Below, piece by piece: positions 46,701-58,105 of a stretch of 64,000 nt of DNA; positions within the stretch are counted from its first letter, which is position 1, and each line of letters starts with the position of its first letter. A model generated the notes under the pieces. That model worked only from the letters and a program-made list of their open reading frames with translations. It made no database searches and had not been told where the DNA came from. Source of the DNA: Coprinopsis marcescibilis (taxonomy: Eukaryota; Basidiomycota; Agaricomycetes; Agaricales; Psathyrellaceae); NCBI GenBank assembly GCA_004369085.1, contig ML210239.1:1-64000 (forward strand). Direction: 5' to 3'. The position numbers and the translations under genes were made by a program.

Positions 46701-49237
46701 GGTCGACGAACCCTCCACAAAACTGATCGTCAATGATAATCTCAGGTTCTCCTAGAGTAGGATTGAAGAAACAAGATCGCCGCAGAGAGCCACTGAATGT
46801 TTGGATTCCAATAATCCTGCATTAAAAACTGCTCGTTAGTAACCTAATCCGGGTAAGAGGACAACAAAACACGTACGAAAACATGACAATCGCAAAAAGC
46901 ACGAACAGCGCGACGCTCGTCAGTAGCGGCCTAGCTGTCTTCAACGAATGCATGATAGTCTACGAGCCCAAATCGTCAAGAGCGCTCACGCAACACGTTA
47001 AAAAAGCTACTCACAGTAGTTCCGCTAGTAATAGTCAATAGCCTCGCAGTCCTTATCACGCTCAAAGCCCTAAACACCCCAATATGTTTCTCCCCCCTCT
47101 CCACACCCGCCAACGCAAGCACAAACGTAATCCAGAACCCCACAATAGCAAGAAAATCAATCCTGTTCCAACTCTGCCTTAAGTAAGGCACGTTCCGCGA
47201 CGTCTTGTCATGCAGATGGTCAATGCTCAGCCTGAAAGGCAGCTTGATGAACTCCCCGCTTTGCGCGTTGTCCGAGCGCATCACACTAGAGAGGAATGTG
47301 GGAGTGTTTGGTCCACCAGGGCCACGAATCGTCTGATGAAGATTGTGAGCAGCTTGAAGGATCCTGCTGCCGACGGAATCGTCATGATTGCTGCCTGTGC
47401 TGGCCGTAGGCGTCATAGCTATCGACCCGCTGCGCTGTTGATGTGAAGAGTAGGGGCCTGCTGAAGGTATTTGAGAAGGGCGTGAGGTTGGCGGGGGAGG
47501 GAGAGCAAACGGTCGTAGTAGCTTCTCCTTTACGCCACGAATCCTCTGTGTAATGGTGTTTCCGCGGTTAAGCGAATTTTGACGTGTGTTTCCTGCAACA
47601 TTGGTTCCTGTAGTTGGGGTATATGGATCGTTGATGTAGGAAGGTGTGGCGAATAGGTTGAACATTGATACATCGGGGTCGAAAATGAATCCAGTCACTG
47701 CCATTCTGGCGAGTGCTTCGATACTGGAATTCGGTTAGCAAGTAGTGGACGAAAGATGAGGCACAACGTACGTGAAAACAATGAACAGGGCTAACAGAAC
47801 ATAATCCTCCCATGTGTGAAAGTAACCCTTGATTTTTGGTGGTAAAGTTGGTCCATTGGCAGTGGGTAGTGTGATCGCAGGGAAGGCCTGAAAACCCAGT
47901 ACTACCGCATTGAGGATAATGAGCAGGAGAATCACAGGCTCTGTGGCTGGATGCACCAAGAACCGAAACAGCGCCCGCCTCAGACTGTTGTCTGGGCCCA
48001 AAAAGCCCAAGGTCCTCCCTCTTATCGGCAAAACCTGCCTCAAATCCGGGAGATGCGGCACATCCTCGTCGTCATCCTCGTCCCCCTTCTCATCGTTCCC
48101 TCCCTTTTTGCTCCTCGCAGACATTGGCTCATCGACATCCTTCAACTGCAGCTGATCAGCCATGCCCGACCCCCCAAAGTTGACAACCCTCAGGGACACC
48201 CGTCGCAACCCTCCAGACACCGTCTTCATGGCACTCTCTCCAAGCTTCAAAGGCGAGGTCGCAACGCTGTACCTTTTCGAAGCTGTTTTCCTCCCCGACC
48301 GTGGCGTAACCATCGACGCCGCACCCGAATGCTCAGGATCATCACTGGAAGATGACGGCGAGACGAGCTGTGAGCTACTTGTGCTGCGGCCGCCTCCTCT
48401 ACCCATCGACGAGATATTAGCCGTCAAATGGGCCTCATCGTCATCCCTCTGCAGCGAATCCACGCTATCCCGATCGTCAATGAGCGACATGCGTGAAGGA
48501 CCAGCCTCCTCCGACGAATAGTAAAAGCCCGGGGCATGGTGTGCCGCTACTTCATAATAACCCCCCGCAGTCACAGGCCCTCCCGACGAAGCGACATAAA
48601 ACGGATCGTCGTCCTCACGCTCCCTCCTCCCAGCAGCATACCTGGCCGGCGCAGTCGGTGGGGGACTCGACATCGCAGTCGTTATCCCAAATCCAGGTCC
48701 AGTAGCACTAGCACTGGCAACACCGCTCGCAATCCCCACGACACTCCTTATCGAATGGTCCTGCTCCTGCTCCCGTCGCGATTCCGCCGCGTCCGTTGTC
48801 GTCCTGGTCGTATATGACAGTCCGAGAGGGCCCAAAACTTCATCAACAGACTCTGCAGGATGATTGGTATTGTTCCCCCAGCTCCTTCTGCGAGCACTGC
48901 GGCTCGTCACGTCCAACGAAGGCGAAACCTGCGGTCTGCTGCCCACGACGGCAACTGAATGGTGGTGCTGATGCTGGTATGAACGAAGGCCCGCAGTCGT
49001 TCCGCTCGATTCGACAGCTAAACTGGGTGATCTCGGTGGGGTAGATGGTGGTCCCTGAACCTGCGCGTCCTGTCCTTGCTGGGGTTGGGGTGGATAACGT
49101 GCCTGTCTTTGCGGCTGCTGACGTCGGCCTCCTACTACTCCCTGTCTCTGCGGTGGCGGCGGTAACGGCTGTTGGTCCTGCTGGTTCTCAATCTTGCGTT
49201 CCTTGCGTTCCTCACCGTTGTGGTGATGACCGTCCAT
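40797..49237 (-). CDS. Cch1-type voltage-gated calcium channel alpha subunit
   Basis: About 20 exons give a protein of roughly 2,380-2,420 residues. I traced exon edges at 49237-47772, 47723-47015, 46959-46877, 46816-46606, 46534-46445, 46388-46213, 46151-45710, 45505-45220, 45157-44877, 44812-44619, 44563-43508, 43449-43219, 43168-43125, 43072-42808, 42749-42543, 42481-42370, 42319-42134 and 42061-40891 (two possible further introns), then 40840-40797. After a 400-residue low-complexity N-terminus come four repeats of six membrane helices. The pore residues are readable: repeat I ATANGW, II SSENW, III SLEGW, IV GEGW, an N/E/E/E filter as in fungal Cch1. S4 segments are clear in I (SVIRTARLL) and III ([15 protein letters not shown]). 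The C-terminus has the EF-hand-like region. With Mid1 it takes up Ca2+ at the plasma membrane under stress. Confidence 0.93.
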
Positions 49238-50145
49238 GGAAATAGTTCCACAAAACGTGATTTATTCCCAATTCAAACTCGTTTAGTGCCTCCGGAGTCC
49301 GTGCTATCCTTCCACTTGGAAATCACCGCCCAGGCCCCGTCGGGCGTCAGTGTCAGTCTTGACTCTTGAGCGCTGTGGCGTGTTGGTAACAGATATAGGC
49401 TTACAGCCTGCCCTTCCTTATCGTCGACGGCCAAGGAGAATAGAATAATAAGTACAAGGAAAAGAGATGATAAAGAGAGCGACGAAGGCGTGGGAAATGG
49501 GAGGGATCTATGTTTCACAAAATGGCTGTCCGGTTTACGTCTGCTTCGGATGGCCGAAATCTCTTGGGCATCAGGGTTGTAGTAAGTGGTTTATGGCTGT
49601 TCTGATATGAATGAAAGACGGTTAAGTGATGTTACAGCAAATGAACTTTTATTATTATTTTTATGTGATGTAGCAAGTGCTTAGTGGATCCAAATCTGTT
49701 CATAACGACCCACAGTGAGTGAGTAGGCCACTGTTGCGGATAGAACATGAATAAAGAATGTGACGGGGGTAAACGAACCGGAAGTTCGGAGGGGAACAAT
49801 GTGGAGGGGATCACACTGGACTGGACTTGCGATGGGAGACCCAAAGGCTGAAAACCCTACCAATCTGGTGGAATACTAGTCCTACCAGGACCATAACAGC
49901 AGAATCCACCACTTAGAACATGCACAACTCCCACTTAGGAGTGACCCAAGACGAAGCAACTCGAATAGCATTGCATCCGCGATACAAGAAAGAGACAAAC
50001 AGAATATAAACTCGTGACCAGACAGTATCAAACCAATCTTCAAAACGGAAAAACGCAGCAAGCAACAGAACAAAAAAAAGGAAGAGAAGAATAAGTAGAA
50101 TAAGAAGAAAAGAAGTCTTGTGGTGCACGAGCTTTTAACAACCCT
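49238..50145. other. intergenic region
   Basis: Promoter of cch1 and 3' flank of the eIF3a gene. AT-rich with short A/T runs near 49640-49670; no gene or repeat is supported. Confidence 0.5.
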
Positions 50146-53100
50146 CTACGCCTTTCCACCCCTCCTGGGCTTCCACACAGCGGGCTTGGCAACAGTCGTA
50201 AAGCCATCGTCATCCTGCCTCGCCTGCTCTTCCTTCTTCGCAGGAGGCCCAGGTGCAGGTGAACCAGCCCTAGGTGTATTAGCACCACTGTTGCCTCCAC
50301 TTCCCGGAGTAGTCTTGGCCTCCATTCTCGACCTCCATCCACCACCTCCTCCGCCACCAAGCGCACCCGGCTTGAACTTGCTCTGAGGCGCCGCACCAGC
50401 AGCAGGGCTCTCGGACCTCGCGGGCGGGGCAGCAGCAGCAGCAGGGGGAGGTCGCCTCCATACACCACCGCCCTCCTCCCTGGCAGCAGGGGCCGGAGCA
50501 CGGACAGCAGTGGGAGCAGCAACAGGCGCACGACGTGCAGCAAGCTTCTCCCTCTCCCTCTCCTCCGCACGGGCCTTCTGTCTCGCCAAAGCCTCTTCTT
50601 CACGTTGGATCTGGAGTCGCTGGCGCTCAGCAGCTTCAGCCCTCTCCAAATCACGCTGCTTGCGAATCGCAGCAGCAGCTTCCTCAGCCTTGCGTTTCTC
50701 CTCCTCGGCAGCTTGAGCACGCTCCTCTTCTTCTTGTTGGAGGCGTTCTTCTTCTGCCAGGCGTTCTGCGATAAAAACATAAATCAATAAACGTTCGCTT
50801 GAAAGCGGTTGAATAGAAACATACCAGCCTCACGACGATTTTCCTCTTCCTCCCTCTTCCTCTCTTCCTCCTCCTCTTTGTCCAGCCTAGCTTGCTCCTC
50901 CGCCCTCTCCTTGAGCACAGCCTTTCTCCTCTTCTCCTTCTCCTCCTCAATCTTCTTCGCAGCAGCGGCGAGCTTCTTATTATAATCCGCATCCTTCCTC
51001 TGCAAGATCTTGTCCCTGTGCGCCTCATAGTCACCCACGATACGCGAGAGACGAGCCTTGGCAGCCAAATCCTCCTCATGCCCACGCTTGGCAGCCTCCC
51101 TATGTGCAACCTGGACAGTTACAAAGGTCTCCCTGTCCGTCTTTTGCTGTTCTTCATAGTCCTGGGCGAGGAGAGGTCGCTCTTCTTTACGATACGCCCG
51201 TTCGATATGATCAATCCTCTTCGAGATGATCCTCAACCTCTCATTCATCTCCTTCTTCTCCTTCTCCAACTGTGCAACCTGGATCGTGATAAGACCCTCG
51301 GTGTCATAAGTGTCGAGTTTCTACAAGAGAACCCGAAAATCAGCATCCCCAGCGCTCGAGCATCAGACCAACAAAAACTCACCTCGACCTCCGTAGCCTT
51401 GAGAATGCCCTTGTCCACAAGCGTTTGAGCATACTTCTTGGCCTCTTCAGCCTTGATCTCGTCAATCTCCCTCTTGGTCTTCTCAATCTCCCGCTTCCTC
51501 AACTCCTCCTTCACCCTCTTCGCCTCCTCCTCAGCAGCCTTCCTGTTCGCCTCTGCACGCTTACTGCTCTCCTCCTTCTCCTTCCTCACACTCAACTCGC
51601 TCAACAACTCCCTCCTCCTGGCGACCAAGGCCCGCCTCAACTGCAAAGCCTTCCTTTCGCCCTCAACAGCAGCAACCAACCCCTTGAACTGGGCCTGCTG
51701 CTCCTCCTTGCTCGGAACAGCCGCAGACGACCCTTCGATGTTCTCAAGCGAAGCATACAAGCACGTCGCAACCTTGCTCAACCGAGTCCTAACAAGCTCC
51801 GCATTCGATGGCTGAATAGACTTCTCCACAAGTGACGACGTAGACGCAACCGGCTCATCAGCCGACCCAAATGCATCATCCGCAAACGTAATCGTTCCCT
51901 CTTTATGGTCCACCCGGATGTTCAGCTCCCCACGGCGCGCACATCCCATGAAATACGCCTCGACCTGCTCTGCATCATACGCTCCCTCCAACCCCGCCTC
52001 CTTTAACGGCACAGCAAGTGCCAAGAGGTTGGAGATGTTGATGGTGGTGTAGACTTGCGAAAGCTGCGAAATCAATCGCGAGAGTAAAGCTCGCTGGAGG
52101 AGAGGAAGATAAGACGAATAGAGTACATCCTCCGCAAGGTTCTTGAACAGCGGTGCAACGTTCGAGCACAACGTCAGGGGGTCAAACGTGACCTCCAACA
52201 CGTTGTAGAGGTGCTTGACAGGTTCGGGCGAAAGCTTGAGAACATTCCTCGCGAGCTAGATGCATCATCAGTATACACGACATTAAACGGATCCAAAAAC
52301 AATACTTACTGCATCCTGAAGAAGACCAGCCCTCGAAGGCATCCTCGTGAGGCCCAACAGAGCCGTCAACCTTGCGTTCTTGCCCTTGAGCTCTTCGGGC
52401 TCGATGCCCTGGATCCCAACAGGGACAGCCAACGCACTAACCAACACCTGACCTGCCAACCTTTTCATCTCCTCCTCCGATTTTCCTCCGATGCTCGTGA
52501 CAATCCCATAGTACCGTCCCCACGCCGCAGCGTGGAACAGCGCATTCCCGCTCATCAAGAAGATCTTGGTGAGCTTTTCATAGTAATTGGCCATCATCGC
52601 CGGTCGCGGGGCCTTTTTGGCAAGGGTAAGCAGGTTATGCACATCCTCCACCGAGCGGAATGCCTCCTGCCACAACTCGAGCTCAACAGACGTATTGAGC
52701 TGCGCAAATCGGGTGTCGAGGTGATGCTGCAACGTCTCCGGGTCCGAAAGGTTGATGCTATGTTGCTGATGCGAGTACTTGGCCACATTCGCAAGATGCA
52801 GACGCAGAGTCTCGCACAGACGGCGGAACTCGACCTTGCGCTCGTACTTGAGGCAAAACTTGAACGCCTGTTGTGCGATTTGCTAGATCACCCCATAGCC
52901 ATATCAGCACCTCCTTCAGCCCAATCCAAGGCAATCCCACACACCTGATAGATCGTCTCCAACCTCGCATTATTCTTGAGCGTCTCAAGAGAGGTACGGT
53001 AGCTCTCCCACAAAAACTTGAGCCAGGGCGTAACCAACGCCCTATCCGTCCTATCCTTGCTCTGATCGCCACTAACCGCCCCAAGGAGAATACTCTCCGG

Positions 53101-53472
53101 CGTCTCACTAGCTTCCAAATCATCCACATCAACCGCACTCTGTACCGCCGCCTTCTCCTGCGCCTCCCTGACCTTTGCATCCGCCAATTGCACAAACTTC
53201 ATAATCACATTCTCGATGCTCGCCACGCTGGTATTCTGGGCAATGTTCTTGTACTGCATGAGCCCCTCCTTGGCGGTCCTCCCCTTGCGCATGTCGACAC
53301 AGAGCTCGATGAACCTGAACATAATCGGCTCAAGCGACGTGAGCGGTGTAGATCGGAATCGCTTCGAGGAGAACATCTCGGTGAGCGACTGCAAAGCTGC
53401 ATGCGTCTGCCCAACCGAAACCAATCCCTCTGCTTGCTTCAGCACCGTCTCCGGCTTGCTAAACGGCGCCAT
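50146..53472 (-). CDS. TIF32: translation initiation factor eIF3 subunit a
   Basis: Five exons (53472-52945, 52882-52310, 52255-51383, 51320-50825, 50765-50146) join to 1,030 codons, giving 1,029 residues, close to the usual size in fungi. The N-terminus ([22 protein letters not shown]) and the alpha-helical N-terminal half are characteristic of eIF3a; the PCI domain lies at about residues 330-500 (the [27 protein letters not shown] region). Residues about 560-900 form the long charged helical spectrin-like region ([11 protein letters not shown], then EEEE/KRK-rich), which contacts eIF3b and eIF4B. The C-terminus is Ala/Pro/Gly-rich with [13 protein letters not shown] segments. It is the scaffold of the eIF3 complex on the 40S ribosome in the cytoplasm. 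No defect is seen. Confidence 0.95.
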
Positions 53473-54001
53473 ATTTTATTATCTGCAATAATCAATAATC
53501 AATACTCCAATACAATCGAATGAACGAATGCGAACAGCAAAAGCGAAAGAAAAAGGACACAGATTGAAACTATTAGCCCGATTCTGAGCACCAACAATCT
53601 TTAAAACGCACTTTGGGTGTTTGGGGGTTGTCGAACGACGACTGCGACGACGAGCACTGTGCCTTCTTATCGACAAGCGAGTAATGATGGCGATGACCAA
53701 AGGACAAAAATTTAGGTTCGCCCTTGCACCCAAAGTCTTCCCACGCCTCCATCATAATTAGAATCGCCCAATTCATTTCAATTTCAAAAGCATCCATCCT
53801 TTTACTTGCACTTTAGACTACGATCTAGGGTATAGTCTGTACTCGTGAGCGAGGATGAGTGTAATTAACTTGATTATATACATAACATAATGATAAAGTA
53901 ACGACAACGACGTCGGTGGGAAATCTAGATGGGACCTGCGTATCAGATATCCAAAACGTCTACCAAGGTATCCGTCGAATATCAGACCAAGCACCCTCCC
54001 T
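53473..54001. other. intergenic region
   Basis: Promoter of eIF3a and 3' flank of the mitochondrial EF-G gene; nothing else is seen. Confidence 0.5.
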
Positions 54002-57000
54002 CTACTTTTTAGGATTGGCAGCCTGAGGAATCGTCTTCCTATACGCATCCTCAAGGTCCTTCTGCACATTCGGCAGCACAGGCATATGGTGCTACAATTC
54101 CACAACGCAGTCAGCAACAAAGATCACACGACAAGGAAACCAGCCAAACGCACCTTATACTCCATGCTAAATTCACCCTTGCCTTGCGTCGACCCCCGCA
54201 GCTGATTCGAATACCCAAACATCTCGTTCAGGGCAACTTCCGCAACAGCCGTAAACTCATCATCCCGGACTTCACTGTCCACAATCGTGCCTCGTCGGGT
54301 ATTAAGCCCACCAATAACGTTGCCTAAAACCACATAAATCGACAAACAGAAAGACCCAGAACCCTTGAAATACGCACTTTGGAACTCGGACGGCGCGACA
54401 ACATCCACAGTCATGACCGGCTCCAGTATAATAGCATTCGCCTGCTTGAAAGCCTCCCTGAACGCCCCAATCGTCGCAAGCCTAAACGCCAATTCGCTTG
54501 AATCAACAGCATGGAACGCTCCGTCCTTCAACACAAACCGCACACCACTAATCGGGTTGCCCGTGAGACTGCCCTTCTCCAAAGCCTCATAAAAGCCCTA
54601 CAAGGTCGTTCGTCCATCAGCATAAATCATCCATAGGACAAAAAGCTAAAACCCACCTTTTCAACAGCGGGAATAAAGTTGCTAGGAATGTTTCCGCCAA
54701 CGACGATATTCTCAAACGCCACATCCTTGCCAGTCTCCGGATCAATCTCCATCGGCTCGATGAATCCAATAACCCTGGCAAACTGTCCAGCACCACCGGA
54801 CTGCTTCTTGTGAGTAAAGTTAAAGTCGGCTCGCTGGGTGATGGTCTCCCTGAACGCGACACGCGGCTTTCCAGTGAGACACTCAGTGTTGTACTCGCGG
54901 CGCATACGCTCGACGTAGATCTCCAAGTGAAGTTCTCCCATTCCCGAGATGATAGTCTACGAAAAAATATTAGCGTTGGCTAATCGAATGCGGGGAATAA
55001 CATTACCTCCTTGCTCTCCTTGTCAATATGAACTTTGAACGTCGGATCCTCCTTCTGGAACCGATTGAGCGCACGGGAAAAGTTGGGTGTTTCTTGTCCT
55101 TTCGGCTTGATCGAGAGCGAGATGACAGGTTCGGGCACGTACATGTTCGTCTACACACGGTATTTCCGTCAAAAAACACTCCAGAACATGAAGCGGAAGG
55201 AACGTACCAGGGAGACATTACTATTCCCATCCGTGAAACTATCCCCTGAAGAACACTCGACACCGAACATCGCACAAATTTCACCAGGGCCAACAGAGTC
55301 AACGTCCTACAAATCCCATTAGCCAGCCACTCTCTTCTTATAAAGGTAAACCACATACCTCCATCTCATTACTGTGCATCCTCACCAATCTCGGCACCTT
55401 GACCTTCTTCCCAGTTCGCACATTCCAAATCGCCATAGCCCTCTTAAGGGTACCCTGGTAGACACGCACATACGTCAACTGCCCAAACCTCCCCTCCTCC
55501 AACTTGAACGCAAGCCCAACAAAGGGAGCATTCGCAGCAGGAATAAGCGGTACGCTCGGTACCTGATTCTGAACAGCGGTAGTAGCAACAACGGCGGTTC
55601 CATCGGCAGCAACAGCAGGCTTAGCAGCGGCATTGGTATCAATAGCCAACACTTCCTTCTGCGCCGGACTGGGCAGGTAATCGCATACACCGTCAAGCAG
55701 GGATTGGACACCGGTATTCTTGATAGCTGAGCCCATGAACACCGGGCTGAACTTGAGCGCAATGGTACTCCTCCGGACGGCGTCTGCGATCTGCCTGTTG
55801 GTAGGCAACTCGTCGTTCAAGAAGAGCTCCCCGATCTCCTCGTCAACTTCAGCGAGTTGCTCGACGAGCTCGGTACGCTTTTGTTTGGCGAGTTCCAGTA
55901 CGGATTCGGGAATTTCGGGCGACGTGACGACATCAATACTGTGTAACGTAGGGAGTTAGTATATGGGGAGATTGGAAAGGCAAGTAGTAGGTACCCTTTG
56001 TGACCTTCGTTGTAGATTGCGCGCCAGTGGACAAGATCAACAACACCTTTGAAGTTTTCCTCAGAACCGATCGGGACTTGGACGGAGGCAGCTGGGATGC
56101 GGAGCTTGGTTCGGATTTGGTTCACAATACGCCAGGGGTTGGCACCAGGTCTGCACCATTGATTAGACAAAAGAATCCGAGATCTTCGTACCAGTGACAT
56201 ACCGGTCCATCTTGTTGATGAAAGAAACACGGGGAACTCCATATCGTCGCATTTGGCGATCCACAGTCGTTGTTTGACTCTATAAACCGCAAAGTGTTAT
56301 GTCAGAGGAATGCATGTGGGAAACCACGTCGACGTACCTGGACTCCAGCAACAGCGCACAAGACCAAGACGGCTCCATCCAATACACGTAGTGCACGTTC
56401 AACTTCAATAGTAAAGTCGACGTGCCCTGTCAAACCAAATATAAGAACTCCATTGCCACAGAACGAGGGAGACGAAGAAACGAACCCGGGGTATCAATAA
56501 TGTTAACCGAGTACTTTTGCTTTGACCCATCCTCAGCGTTTGTAGCTTCCCAATCACAGAAAGTAGCAGCACTCTGGATGGTAATACCCTTTTCACGCTC
56601 CAAGTCCATACTGTCCATCTTGGCTCCAACCGAGTCGCGTCCGCGAACCTACACCGGAAGCATATCAGCACTGAGCCTCATCCAGGACAACATACCAACG
56701 CACCTCATGGATCTCTCCAATCTTTCCAGTATAGTACAGAATACGTTCTGTCAACGTGGTCTTTCCAGAGTCGATATGAGCCGACACGCCAATATTCCGT
56801 TGAAAAGTCAAGCGCTGGAGATCCGCCTCGGTCAACTGATGAGCTGGAGCTGCAGGTTCCGCTGCCAGCTCGCCAGCATCCTCCTCAACGGGTTTTGTTG
56901 CAGCAGCCGTCGACGACATCCTTGTCCACTGCTTCCCACCAGCCCTGCTGCCTCCAACCGCATTCCCGAGTCGCGAGGAAGAACCCGGGTTCTTGCTGCC

Positions 57001-57138
57001 GTTCTTCGTCGTTGAAAGAGTCTGCCAGCTGGCCGGCGCCGCAGATGAAGATGGTGAAGCCAAAGAGGCTTTGGTCGCGAACGTCGCACGAACTGACCGT
57101 GACCGACATGTTCTGGAGGCTGCCCTCCCCAGAAACAT
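54002..57138 (-). CDS. MEF1: mitochondrial elongation factor G
   Basis: Twelve exons (57138-56704, 56648-56486, 56426-56338, 56279-56203, 56150-55995, 55938-55359, 55306-55208, 55150-55007, 54956-54657, 54597-54378, 54323-54154, 54091-54002) give 841 codons with consistent phases. It catalyses GTP-driven translocation on mitochondrial ribosomes. Residues 1 to about 60 are Arg/Ser/Ala-rich with no acidic residues, a mitochondrial targeting sequence; an in-frame ATG at 57195 could add 19 residues. G motifs: AHIDSGKTT (P-loop), DTPGHVDF (G3) and NKMDR (G4). Domains II, III ([15 protein letters not shown]), IV ([18 protein letters not shown], then [11 protein letters not shown]) and V follow. A 30-residue Ala/Val-rich insert (…[19 protein letters not shown]…) lies before domain II. 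A cytosolic eEF2 is ruled out by the G-type domain sequence. Confidence 0.95.
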
Positions 57139-58105
57139 GATTTCGAATTTCAAAGACGTGAAGGGTACTCCCGCTGGCGCGGTAGAAAAATGCAAGGGGT
57201 CGGTCCCTTTTTGGGATCGTGATGTCCAGCTCAGCGGACCGGAATGGGACCGGAGCCGGAAGGCGGAAAGTGATCCTGTAGTGGCAGTGTCGGGTAAAGG
57301 CCAAGCGGCAATGGGCGGTGACCAAGATCGCGCTCGGGCGTCGCGGTTACTCTTACTACCACTCTGACGGCCCCGTTGTCCATCTCTTCATTCGACAGGT
57401 AAGCGCACAAGGCCAAAGTTCGCCGCATGTAACGCAATGCCCGCTCACCCTTGCGCCCGACCACAGCCTTTGTTTCTTGGGACTCTCCCAATCCAGAAAT
57501 CGCAATGTACCGAGTTCTCGCCGGGCTGCTTCGAGGGATAGGGAGATATATCTTCTCTCATCTCTGCGGAGCGATTGTTACATGGTATGTACTTTTAAGC
57601 TCTGGGAAAAGAGCGATAAGGATCGGATGGTAACTATATATTGATAATACTTATTGACTCACACCCCGTCAAACATTCATTCATCTGAATCCATAGGATG
57701 TTGCTACTAAGATAAGAAGGTACCCTAACCCTTAATCCTAGGAGCCTCCTATTCTCCGTCCCATGTTCTTTGCAATGACATAGATGTACGTCTTAGCTGC
57801 AAGGCTGTACAGGAATGAAAGAACCAATGCACATGCTTCTGCGTCAAGGGTTCGACAGAAACCTTGATCCAGGTAGTTACGAAAACACGAACTTGGCAGT
57901 GACAACCCACAACACGTCCCGCTTTACTTGGCCTATGACGGCAATCAAGCCTACGATAATAAAAGGGCTAAAACAGTGAACACCATCACCTTCCTTGATT
58001 GTTCACCCACTGTGTTTCCTCGCTGCGCCGCAGAAGCCAGCTCCCTTGTGTTCTTCATTCTCTTTCCGTTTTCTTTTCACTTTTCCTCCTTAGGAGGTCT
58101 CTGCT
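57139..58105. other. divergent intergenic promoter region
   Basis: About 970 bp between the minus-strand mitochondrial EF-G gene and the plus-strand glucanase gene, so it should hold both promoters. A C/T-rich tract (58040-58085) lies just before the glucanase ATG. Small open frames here are not credible. Confidence 0.5.
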
